A program made the position numbers and the translations under genes. This document shows, in pieces, positions 1 to 10,613 of a stretch of DNA of 64,000 bases. Numbering within the stretch: the first letter of the stretch is position 1; each line of letters begins with the position of its first letter. This DNA comes from Torymus aiolomorphi. Its lineage: Eukaryota; Arthropoda; Insecta; Hymenoptera; Torymidae. The stretch lies in contig CM070874.1 in the NCBI GenBank assembly GCA_036365515.1, positions 222,246,442-222,310,441 on the forward strand, written 5' to 3'. The notes under the pieces are model-generated. The model ran no database searches. It saw nothing but the letters and a program-made list of their open reading frames with translations, and was not told where the DNA came from.

Positions 1-235
1 AGATAAAATATTCAATTTAACATAAAAGATAATATAAATGACCGAAAAAGAAAAGCAATACAACGTTCAAACATTAATTTGAAAACGAAAGAAAACAAAT
101 TGAATAATATTAGAATTAAGAAATTAAGATCAAATAATAAATATAAAAAAAAAAAAAAAATTCTACTCTGATTAAATATATCAGAGAAAATGTTATTTAT
201 AAAGAAAAAAAAATAATAATAATATCATCAGGAAC

Positions 236-560
236 AAGTTATTAAGATCTAATAATAATTATAAAAAAGAAAATAAGAAAAATATAGATAGAAACAAAAA
301 TTTGAGATCGAATGATGACTATAAAATTAACGAAAATAAACAAAATATAGATAGGAACAAAAATTTGAGATCAGATGATCAATATAAAATTAAAGAAAAT
401 AAGCAAAATATAGATAGGAACAAAAATTTGCGATCAGATGATCAATATAAAATTAACGAAAATAAGGAAAATATAGATAGGAACAAAAATTTGCGATCAG
501 ATTATGACTATTTACAACGTAAATACTCTTTAAATAATGAATATAAATCGATAAAAAGAA
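236..560 (+). repeat. 63-bp tandem repeat, codes a 21-aa repeat
   Basis: About four head-to-tail copies of a 63-bp unit. Because the period is a multiple of three, the frame stays open from 302 to 586 (94 aa) and reads as repeats of the type NLRSDDQYKINENKQNIDRN. Charged repeats of this kind are common at the N terminus of Helitron proteins, so this is probably the variable front end of the Helitron ORF, now cut off by stops before 719. Confidence 0.7.
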
Positions 561-718
561 TGAATGAAATTTATACAAAAAATTAAAATATTAAAAATTA
601 TAAAAGGAAAAAACTAATGAGAGAAGATAACAATTTTATTCAATATACTCAAATAAATGGTATAAAAAGAAAAAAAATCTTAAGATTAGATGAATTATAT
701 AGATACAAATAAAATTAT

Positions 719-1476
719 ATGAATAAAATCAATCGTCAATTAAATCATGATAGTAACAATAAGTCATTAATACTTATTCGTAATTTTTTATTAGAAATAA
801 AAAATGGTCCTGATTTACCTTGTGTTTGTTGTGATAATATTCTCTTTTTACGATCCGTACAAATTATTAATAAAAATAAAATAGAAAATCAATTGAAATC
901 ATTAAATATAGATATTAAAGAATTTTTATCAAAAGTAATTAATACCGATTCAAAATATATATGTAAAACATGTCAGAAACATTCTTACAAGGCAAAGTAC
1001 CAAAATTAGCATCGAATGAAAATTTGCGATTCCCTACTGTACCTGATTTTATTCAAAATTTATCTTCACTCGAAGAACGTATGGTTTCTCGTTATATTCC
1101 CTTCATGCGAATAAGAGCTTTACAACCATATGCTTTAAATTCACAATTATCATTAAAAGGAACTATTGTGAATATTCAAACTGATATAAACGAAATGATT
1201 CAATTTTTACCGAGAAATTTCGATGAAATGTCAATTGTTCAAATTAAGTTAAAAAGACATATAGAACATCAAACTGATCATATGTTTGAAACAATAAAAC
1301 CTTCAAAAATTTGTAAAGTTTTAGAATTCCTCATACATACACCATTATATGTAAGACATGACATAAAAGTAAATAATAATCTTTTTAACTATTACGAAAA
1401 AAATTCAGATGATAATATTAATTTTATTATAGATGAAGACGAACAACAGACGAATAATAATAATGATAATACTAAA

Positions 1477-1508
<32 letters not shown>

Positions 1509-2079
1509 TGATAATAATAATAATGAAAATGAAGATTTTGATGAATTTAAAATAAATGATGAAGTTTTGATTTTAGATAGAAATAAAGAATTGAGTAATA
1601 ATGTAATAACTATAGCTCCAGGACAAGACAAACAACCAGTCCCTTGGCATAAAATTGAAAACATAGATGAACTTTGCTTTCCTAAAATTTTCTGTGGAGA
1701 AATGCTAGATAAAAATAAAATTTTAACTTATTCTGAGAGAACATTATCTGAAATAAGACGAAAGGATAGAAAATCGTGCGATCCTACTAGGTTATTATTC
1801 ATGGCAAAACAAAAATTTAAAAAATCAGTTTATTCTAATATGAATATATGTTTAGGTAAACTGAAAAATAATGAAAATTTAACAGCAAAATATGTTTTAG
1901 ATTCAAATACATTAAAAGATATTTTTAAACAATATGATGGATTTATGTTTTTAAAACAAGTTAGATCATCTTCCTATTATTGGCAAAATAAAAAAAGAGA
2001 ATTATTTTTTATGATCAAACAATTAGGCGTACCTACATTTTTTATATCACTTTCTGCTTCAGAAATAAAAAAATTTTGA
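719..2079 (+). pseudogene. Helitron polyprotein, N-terminal part (DUF6570-like and Helitron N domain)
   Basis: The first 96 codons contain CVCC and CKTC pairs spaced like the zinc-binding start of Helitron proteins. After a frame change near 1000 the reading continues with FPTVPDF, LEERMVSRYIPFM and KGTIVNI, hallmarks of the DUF6570 region, then with the start of the Helitron helicase-like N domain (DPTRLLFMAKQKF, YYWQNKKRELF, PTFFISLSASE). An Asn-rich low-complexity stretch at about 1452-1540 comes from an (AAT)n run and separates the two domains. The frame is lost again in an A run at 2066-2073. The protein would act in rolling-circle transposition. Confidence 0.85.
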
Positions 2080-2092
2080 ATTATTAAAAATT

Positions 2093-3688
2093 TTGTATAA
2101 ATTAAAATATGATAAAACAATTAGTTATCAACAAATAATTAACTTAGACATGAATACAAAAACAAAATTAATTAGAAATGATCCAGTAACTTGTGTTAGA
2201 TACATTGATAACGTTTTTAATAACATTTTTAATTTGCTTAAAAATGTATATGGTACATTTAAAGAAAATTTTGTTACTGATAGTTTTCGAAGAATAGAAT
2301 TTCAAGCAAGAGGATCAGTACATGTACATGCATTACTATATTGTAATAAGGCGCCCATTTATGATGAAAATGACTCAGAATCTGAACAAAAATTAGTAGA
2401 ATTTATTGATAAATTTATAACATGTGAATATGATCCGAAGAATCCATACATGACTTTTCAAAGACATAAACATAAACCTACGTGTTATAAAGTTCGTAAA
2501 AATAAACATATTTTTCGATTTAATTATCCGTTATATGTTATAAAAAAAACAATGATTTTAAAACCATTAAATGATGATGAAATCAATGGCAATGAAAGTA
2601 CTAATATAAAAAGAATAAAAGAATTAATGAATAAATATTTTACATCAAATAATAAACTATCGTTTGAGAAAATGTTAGACACGTTAGAAATATCTGAATC
2701 AGACTATATTAACGCAATTAGAAGTACACTTAAAAGAAATAAAATATTCTTAAAAAGAAAAACAGATGAAGTTGCTATTAATGCTTATAATCCCATAATT
2801 TTAATATTAATTCAATCAAATATGGATTTACAAAAAGTTTTAGACGCTTATGTCGCAGCTTTTTATATGGTAAATTATGTCACTAAAATAGAAGCTGGAC
2901 TTTCAAAAATATTAAAAGAAGCATCTGATGATATCGAAAATGGCAATTTAGATTTAAAACAAAAATTTAGAAAAATAGTAAATGCATTCATAAATGGAAA
3001 TGTATTAACTGCACAAGAAGCATTTTATTACGCACTATCTCTACCTTTATGTATATCAAGTAGAAATGTAGTGTATATAAATACAGTACCAATTGATCAA
3101 AGAAGTAGAATACTAAAACGATCTAAAGATTTAAAACAATTACCTGAAAATTCAAAAGATATATATGCAAGTAACATATTTGAAAAAAAAGAGAAAAGAT
3201 GTAAACAATTAGAAAATATTTGCTTAGCAGATTTTGTTTGTAATTATAATTTTTCAAAAAAATTAGGAGAAAATAATGATAATATTGATGATGAAAATAA
3301 CGATGATTATAATTTAGAATTAAAAGAAAGAAAAAAGAATAAAATAATTCGTTACTATAACTACAAATTAGAAGTTGATAAAATCAATTATTTCAGAGAA
3401 CAAATATTATTATTTTTATCATTTAGAAATGAAAAATTGGAGATTGAAAATATTAATCATAAACAAAAATATTTTGATAATATAGAAATAATAAAAAAAA
3501 ATAAGTTAAAATATCGTACAATAGATGATGAATGTTTAGATGATGCATTACAAAATGCAGAAAATGAAGACTTTGACAATATTGATGATGAAAATTTTTT
3601 AAAAAAATTTAATTTAGAAAATGTAGATATTCTTGTACAAACTAATAAAAAACAAACTAATAATGAAAAAAATATAAAACGTATATGA
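2093..3688 (+). pseudogene. Helitron Rep nuclease domain (HUH, two-tyrosine)
   Basis: A 531-codon open stretch that continues the N domain in another frame. It shows the HUH metal-binding motif as RGSVHVHALLY (about residues 78-88) and a two-tyrosine motif YMVNYVTK (about residues 258-265), the residues that nick DNA and form the covalent 5' link in Helitron Rep proteins. The middle is Lys- and Asn-rich and the last 150 residues are acidic. The stretch ends at a TGA at 3686 that lies in frame with the following helicase and looks like a changed Trp codon. The listed start is the frame-entry point, not a true initiation site. Confidence 0.85.
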
Positions 3689-5150
3689 CAACCAGATTTA
3701 ATAACAAAAGATCAAGTATTTCAAATTACCAATAATTTAAACGATGAACAAAGAAATATTATAATGCATATATTGCACTGTTTTAAAAAAAATAAATTAT
3801 CTTTAAAAATATTTTTAAGCGGTTCTGCTGGAGATGGTAAAAGTACAGTAATTAATACAATTTATAAATTGTTATCTATTCACTTTAATGAAATTCCAAG
3901 AGAAAATACAGACAAATTAACAATATTATTATGTGCACCTTCTGGAAAAGCTGGTTTTTTGATTGGAGGAGTAACATGTCATACTACTTTCGCTTTACCA
4001 GTTACTCAATTGGTTAAATAAATGCCAGAATTATCAGCAGATATAGCAAACACTATAAGAGAAAATTTATTCCATTTAAAATTATTAATAATAGATGAAG
4101 TTTCTATGGGTGAATCAAATATGTTAACTCGCATTGATACTAGATTGAAACAAATTTTTGGTGTTAATAGAAGTTTTGGAGGACTATCTGTCATATTAGT
4201 AGGATACTTATATCAATTACCACCAGTAATGGACCGGCCAATTTTCGTTAGACCTAATACCACAGAACTTAGCATCTTTTGTGATAATATTTTATGGGAA
4301 GAATTTAAATATTATCCATTGAAAAAAATAATGCGCCAGCAGAATGATGAATCTTTTATTAATACTCTAAAAAGGAAATATGACAGATTATGATTTAGAA
4401 TTAATTAATTCTCGAATAACAAATGAAAAAGATATTCCAAAAGAAGCGATTAGATTATTTGGTGAAAATAAATATGTTGATGAATATAATATAAATAAAA
4501 TTAATAGTCACCATGGACCTCTATATATATCAAAATGTATAGATACAATAATAGATAAAATTTCAGAAAAAAGAAAAAATTATATCTTAAAATCTTTTCA
4601 AACTAAGAAGAGACAAGAATGTGGTGGACTTTCTTATGAATTGTTTTTAAAAATTGGAATAAAATATATGGTAACAACTAACATTGATGTTGAAGATGGT
4701 TTAGTGAATGGAGCATGTGGAACATAAAAATACATCACTTTTAATGAAAATGAAACTCCTAATATAGTGTGGTTGAATTTTAATAATAATAATAAAATTG
4801 GAAAAAAAATAAAAAATAAATATAATCAATTAATGATAAAATTGTAAATAAGTACAAATTTGGTACCAATAATAAAAATATATGTAATAATCAATACAAA
4901 AGATAATCATCAATTAATCAGAAAACAATTTCCTCTGATACCAACTTTAACAGTTCATAAAAGTCTAGGACAAACTTATGATAAATTGTGTGTAGATTTA
5001 ATGAAATTTTCAAAATTTAAAAGCAGATCATTGTCTTATGTGGCTTTTAGTAGAGTTAGACAATTATCAGATTTATACATAATTGGTAAATTTGTAAATT
5101 TAAATAAAACAAAATCTGATAATAATTTAGATATGGTCATGAAAGATTTA
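3689..5150 (+). pseudogene. Pif1-type helicase domain of the Helitron
   Basis: Walker A is GSAGDGKST (near 3823-3849) and Walker B is LLIIDEVSM (near 4084-4110). The next motif reads GYLYQLPPV where Pif1 proteins normally have GD, so the Asp is replaced by Tyr. C-terminal motifs are VHKSLGQTYDKL and SYVAFSRVRQLSDLYI. The reading is broken by in-frame stops at 4019-4021, 4725-4727 and about 4842, and by a frame change in an A run near 4378. The domain would unwind DNA during rolling-circle transposition; this copy cannot make it as read. Confidence 0.9.
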
Positions 5151-5194
5151 AAATTAAATAATAATCTAACATTATCCTTTAACGAAAATATTAA

Positions 5195-5835
5195 AGGAAA
5201 TAAATTAATAATTATATATCAAAATATTAGATCATTACATAAAAATATAAATTACGTAATAAATGATAGATGGTTCAAATAAGCTGATTTACTTATTTTT
5301 TCTGAAATATTTACTAAACAAAAAGATATTTTCGAAATAGATGATTACAAAATAATATACAGATCAGATAATAATAACCATGCAACAAAAGGAATAATTT
5401 GTTTTGCAAAAAAAGAAATAAAATGTAATATAATTGATCATATTACACTGAATAATTATAATAACAATTATTTGCATCATATTGATATGGTTCTGCTAGA
5501 AATTAAAAATATATTTATTTTAACAGGATACAAGTCACCTTCTGTAAGCAAAAAACAATTGTTTGATTTATTTGAAAATTTCTATACAAACAATTATAAT
5601 GAAAAACAATTATACTTATAGGTGATTACAACTTTGATACTTATTCAGATCATAGTTTTTTTGAAAAATATTTAAATAATAACGATTTAAAAAGAGCAAT
5701 AAATTTAGGAATTTCAACAACTATTTTTAACACTCAGATTGATATTATATTTATAAGTAATAACATACAAAAATATGAATCTGGAGTATATACGAAACTT
5801 TTTTTTCAGATCATAAACCTATTTATATAGGAATC
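5195..5835 (+). pseudogene. EEP (apurinic-type) endonuclease domain in the Helitron
   Basis: Directly after the helicase the reading continues with IIYQNIRSLHKNI, LLIFSEIF, a GDYNFD-type segment, IDIIFIS and a final SDHKPI, matching the ordered motifs (N, E, GDxN, D, SDH) of the endonuclease/exonuclease/phosphatase fold. An in-frame stop at 5280-5282 and two frame changes (near 5612 and in a nine-T run at 5798-5806) break it. EEP domains are known C-terminal additions in Helentron-type elements. After the last frame change the reading runs without a stop into the protease domain, so the two were one polypeptide. Confidence 0.8.
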
Positions 5836-6906
5836 AGTGAGAATGCATCTAATAAAAACGAACAAAGCAATATTAACCATAATAACCATTCAATAAAGGA
5901 AATAAAATTAAAAGATGAGATTTTTTCTAATAATATACAAAATAAAAAAATGATTAATTTTAAATTGAATAAAAAAAGAAACCAAACACATAATAATCTT
6001 TGTAAACTTATAGACATACCTAATACAGATACAAATTTAAAAGGTACGACTTCTATTATACAAAATGATAAGAAAGAAAATCAGATAGATAATAATTTTT
6101 TTAACATTAGAGGATTACAGAATACAGATAAAGTTTCATGTTACGCTAATTCAACAATTCAATCATTTTTACATTCTTCAACTTTAAGAAATAATATTAA
6201 TAATGCAACAGAAGATTGCTTAAAATATATAATGCAACAATACACAAATAAAAATAACATAGATATGTTTAATTTTAGAAAATTTATAAATGAAAAATAT
6301 GCTGAAAAACGACAACAAGATGTGCCTGAATTTATAATGGATATATGTTTAAAATCTCCTGTATTAAAGTATACCATAAAACACAAACTAATTTTCCAAA
6401 CAAAATTAAAAAATTGCAATTATTTCAATGAAGAATTAAATGATAATAATCTGAATATATTAAATTTAGCTACACTTAAAAATAAAAATAAACATTACAA
6501 CTTACAACAAATAATTAACTATAATTTTAATAACTTTACTAAAACAGAAGGAAAATGTAATATTTGTAAAGGTGTTCTACAGCAACAAAGCATAATACAA
6601 CCAAAAAATAATAAAATTTTAATTCTACAATTGTCCTTATTTGTAGTAAATGACTTAAAAAAAATAATAAATTATAAGTTTGAAATTATCCCACAAATAA
6701 GTATAACAATAGGCAATAAAAATTATAAAATTATAAGTTCAATTTTTCATCATGGTAATACAATTAATGATGGGCATTATACTAATATATTAATAAAGAA
6801 TAATAAATTTATTCAAATAAATGATACAAATGTCAATTATTTTAAATGGATAAATGATGTTACAGAATTTTATGTCATATTTTTAGAAGAAATAGAAAAT
6901 AACTAA
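5806..6906 (+). CDS. USP-like (C19) cysteine protease domain, C-terminal end of the Helitron protein
   Basis: Open frame of about 366 codons; the first Met is at 5950 but the frame extends back into the EEP domain. It carries the three boxes of ubiquitin-specific proteases: a Cys box GLQNTDKVSCYANSTIQ, a QQD box KRQQDVPEFIMDICL, and a His box HHGNTINDGHYTNI followed by QINDTNV. A CNIC pair lies in the zinc-finger position. The catalytic Cys, His and Asp/Asn are all present and the fold is short (about 280 residues), as in minimal USPs. Helentrons usually carry OTU-type proteases, so a USP is unexpected. Whether it is translated is doubtful, since everything upstream is broken. Confidence 0.8.
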   Translation, partial: SDHKPIYIGISENASNKNEQSNINHNNHSIKEIKLKDEIFSNNIQNKKMINFKLNKKRNQTHNNLCKLIDIPNTDTNLKGTTSIIQNDKKENQIDNNFFNIRGLQNTDKVSCYANSTIQSFLHSSTLRNNINNATEDCLKYIMQQYTNKNNIDMFNFRKFINEKYAEKRQQDVPEFIMDICLKSPVLKYTIKHKLIFQTKLKNCNYFNEELNDNNLNILNLATLKNKNKHYNLQQIINYNFNNFTKTEGKCNICKGVLQQQSIIQPKNNKILILQLSLFVVNDLKKIINYKFEIIPQISITIGNKNYKIISSIFHHGNTINDGHYTNILIKNNKFIQINDTNVNYFKWINDVTEFYVIFLEEIENN

Positions 6907-7030
6907 TGTATAATAATCATAAAAATTGATTTTATTAAATGTAATTACGAATATGTGTAATATTAATATAATTTTTTACTTATTTATTTTATTACAAAAC
7001 TAGCACGTTCAAGCGCGCTTTTCCTTTACT

Positions 7031-8545
7031 TTCAATTATACAATTAATATTGCAATATTATGAATGGAAAATTTATTTTCCTTTTTAACATTTACAGATT
7101 TATCAAATATTTTTTATTGAAAAATGGAGATTGTATTTATTTTAGTTTAGTCTTACAATAGAAAAAATTTGAACGTTAGAAATTTAACTTTAATAAACTT
7201 TGTAACTTTATAGTACAATTTAAATAACTTTTTGCTATAGAAAATCAAATTTCAAGTTATGAATACTATTTATGATTTATATTTTCAGTTTAAGTATTCC
7301 ATAATCCAAAATTATTTGGAAGAATCACCTAAAATCTTAAGCAAAAAGCTAACGTCACCGTCGACCAATCACGAACTCCTTTTAAACGGACTTGACAAAT
7401 CACAAAGCTTTTATTTCGATTTAAAATTACCGTCATCATTCTTTTAAGAGAGATATGGAATACTATTGTATTATAAATAACTTAAAATAAGTCATAAATG
7501 ACATCTTTATTTACATCTTTCTTTTAGGATTAAAGAATGGCTAGGTCGTATTCAAGGAGTATCATGAATGAATGACTACCATGGTTTTTATGGCTCTTGG
7601 CGACGAGTTCCATGATTTTATTTAGATTTATTGTATGAAAAATTATTCTTCATAATTTCATTTGATTATAACATATCATAAAGTCATATTTAATTATCTT
7701 TATTTTTCATATATAAAGCCTAAGTAAAATAAAATTAAAAACTCAACGCGCCTACAACAGTACCTCAATGGTGGTGAGAAAAACTGTCATTATCGCGGTG
7801 ATAAGCGATGTATAATTTAAAAAAATTGAAAACATTTTGATAAAATTTTTCACACGTGATAAGCGACGTATATTTTGTAAAAACTTCCAATAATCTTGAT
7901 CAAATTTTTCAAACGTATTGCTTATCCAACATAAAAAATTGTCTATTAATTCCGAATGATAATACATAGTAACGTTTTCTAAAAATTATGATTAAAAATA
8001 AAAATTTTTAAATTATACCTTACATATCTCTGAAATTTATGGACCAATAATTTTCACTTAAGAAATATAGATTGATATACAAAATCTACTCCTTTTGAAC
8101 AATAATGTAAGCTGTTCAATTGACAGATTAATTTAACATTCAATTTACAGTCCTGAAAAAAATAATTTTGATTAATAATTGAAAATGACCAGTCTTAATT
8201 CTGCGTACATTCAAACCAACATTTATATAAAAAGTGTGTATAGAGAATGAGTTTTCGCTCTATGCATATCCCGTGGCGACTCCTGGATGCGACATATGGT
8301 GTCGGGAATCGGTCACAGCTCTCGAACGATGTAGCATTGGCTTATACGGGAAGTTACTCAATAAACGATATAACAACGTAACGATCAACAAAATTCATAA
8401 TGTGATTTTTATAATATATGTAGCTCTATAAATGTAATATTATTTTATGAAGACAAGTTTCAAATAGTCTATTTATATACGTTAAAATAATAATTTTCTA
8501 TGTATTTTTGAGGTTATTTTCGATACATATAGTAATACACTAAAT
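7031..8545. other. AT-rich spacer without a recognisable gene
   Basis: No ORF resembles a known protein. A patch at 8160-8430 has a TATATAAAA-like box near 8225 and AATAAA near 8370 in less AT-rich DNA, which could be a solo LTR remnant, but no partner copy exists in the window to prove it. Confidence 0.4.
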
Positions 8546-8555
8546 AGTCTGCAAA
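8546..8555 (+). repeat. Target site duplication, left copy (R1-clade element)
   Basis: AGTCTGCAAA here is repeated exactly at 13863-13872, just after the poly-A tail of the element. Confidence 0.8.
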
Positions 8556-9091
8556 AAAAAGGCTGTCATAGTCTGTAAAGGGGTAACCCGATACAGGTAA
8601 ATCCACAACCGCCACGTCCACGCACGTGACAGCTGGAAACGTCTTGTGTCGCGTCAATGCTTCCAACAGCAACGCTACAACAGAAACGGCTGACGGAGGC
8701 TCTGGGTCACGGGTTACACCCTTCCCGTGCGGGGCACGGAGCCTAGAAAGGGAACCTCTGAGCTTCATTAAGCGAGAAGGGAAAAAGAGTCAAGAATAGT
8801 GGTACCTGACTCTACTACAGCCACTCATCACAAAGAAATAAACACACAACACCTCTAACACGCAGTGCACTGACACACGAACACGCACGACACTTGCACA
8901 GCAGAACCTTTGGACGACCGCCCACGGGCTTCGCTGTGCTGGCTTGCGGTTCCGTAACCCCGGCCCGCAGAGGGTACACCGGATAAAACCAGTCCAGCCG
9001 CCATCGGATAGTGGCCGGAGCGCTCCTGGGCCGCCGGTAGTGAGGGGCCCGAACCCTGCATTAACCAGCAGGGAGGCTGCCGTGCATAACG

Positions 9092-10606
9092 GTGTATAAT
9101 CCCTCTCCCGTATCAGTGCCGGGTGGTTCCCGGGCGGGACGCTGCTGCGGGGTGTGGGGGGCTCCGACGAGGCCACTGCGGCCTACCGGGGTGGCGGAAC
9201 TTCCCGGGAGTACGCCGGCAGATGCCCCTGATCCTAGGCCGAAGACAGAAAACGCAGTTAGAGCGCAAACTGCATCGGGTGTCCTGCCCAACACCGAGTA
9301 CCTGATACTAGGCAACACTCAGGAGATCAGACATAGAACAGCCAGCACGTCGAGCTTTTATAGCATCATCAGCGACACTAGCACCTCTGGCACGTCGCCT
9401 GACGACGTCACAGGGCCCTCCAACTTGGAGAACGAGGTAGACAAAACCGTAAGCAGCATGCTGGCGGAGATCAAAATAATGGAGAGAGCAACGGAGAAGC
9501 AGAAGAACATCTCCAAAGATGTTAAAGAGGGGCTGAAGACGCTCAGGGCTCTGCTGTCCGTACTCCAAACCGCACGCGAAGAAGTCAAGAGCACGGCCCG
9601 TACAATCAGGCTTCCCAAACGGCGTAGAGGTGCAGGGGACAGTCCAGAATCACAGCCTGAGACCCAAAAAACCAAAAAGAAGAAGACTGCCAGCAACATC
9701 CAACGCCTCCAAAGCCAGGTATCAGACGACAGAAGGGACCTGCTTCAAACCCAAGTAGGCACAGATGAAAATCCCCAAGAAGGCTGGAAAACTATGGAAA
9801 ACAAAAAGAAGAAAAAGAAGAAAAAAGCAATAGATGGCCCCAGACCGCCACTACGTCCAAACTGCAAGGCCTCTAAACAACGGGGTGGCGTAGTGCTAAT
9901 CGTGCCCAAAGACGGCAAGACCTTCGCGGACGTGGTGCAGGCGCTACATACGGTTGACACCTCTGATAACAACCTCCAAATCAGGAGAGTCACAAAGACG
10001 AAAGGCGGCGCCGCACTAGTACGCACCAAAGGAGATGGAAGCACTCACGCAAACCTGAGTGGATGTCTCCTGGAGATGCTAGGCGAACAGGGGACAATCA
10101 AGGACATGATCCGACAGGTGATCCTGGAGATACTGGACCTGGACTGCCTTACAGATACTGACGAAGTACGAATCGCACTAGATGGAGTACTGAACCCGGG
10201 CGCGGATAGAAGGGTCTCGGTCCTCGGGCCAAACAGCTGAGGACAGAAGATGGCTATCTACGAGCTCGGAGACCGAGACGCGACACGGCTACTCGAGACG
10301 GGACGTATAAAGATAGGGTTTGTCAGCTGCCGAGTGAGGACCCGACTGATGGTGCCGAGATGCTACAAGTGTCTCGGCTACGGCCATTACCGTACAAACT
10401 GTAAAGGACCGGACAGACGCGACTGCTGTTGGAAGTGTGAAAAAAATGGACACAGGGCTGGGGCCTGCACGGGTGCTCCCCTCTGTTTCCTATGCCCATC
10501 ACAGGAAGGCGGAGGGGCAGCGCACGTTCTGGGCACGGCGCTCTGCACCGCATTCAAAACAGCGCTGACGGAGGCAAGAGCGAGACAGATGACCGTTCGC
10601 ACTTAA
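9092..10606 (+). pseudogene. R1-clade ORF1 (gag-like RNA-binding protein)
   Basis: A 382-codon segment and a 118-codon segment lie in the same frame, parted by one TGA at 10238-10240. The N-terminal half is Pro- and Ser-rich with a predicted coiled coil, then Lys-rich stretches. The C-terminal part has three zinc knuckles: CYKCLGYGHYRTNC, CCWKCEKNGHRAGAC and a longer CFLC...H...C. This arrangement is typical of ORF1p in the R1 clade, which coats the element RNA. The start at 9092 is the first Met of the open frame. ORF2 begins 8 bp after its stop in another frame. A single in-frame stop is the only visible defect. Confidence 0.88.
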
Positions 10607-10613
10607 CAAGACG

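Larger units (their letters stand above)
1..7030 (+). mobile_element. Decayed Helitron-like (Helentron-type) element
   Basis: Segments in order match a Helitron polyprotein: a Cys-rich N-terminal DUF6570-like region, Rep with an HUH motif, a Pif1-type helicase, an EEP endonuclease and a USP-type cysteine protease. Reading needs several frame changes (near 1000, 2070, 4378, 5612 and 5800) and passes in-frame stops near 3686, 4019, 4725, 4842 and 5280, so it is a relic unless some breaks are sequence errors. The left end lies outside the window. The right end is uncertain; a perfect palindrome AAGCGCGCTT at 7011-7020 might belong to a terminal hairpin. Base composition is strongly A-rich, unlike the R1 element that follows. 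Confidence 0.85.

Noticed and set aside
7011..7020. Definite 3' end of the left Helitron
   Set aside because: The palindrome fits a terminal hairpin, but no clear CTRR end or flanking target T could be fixed, so the end is left open.
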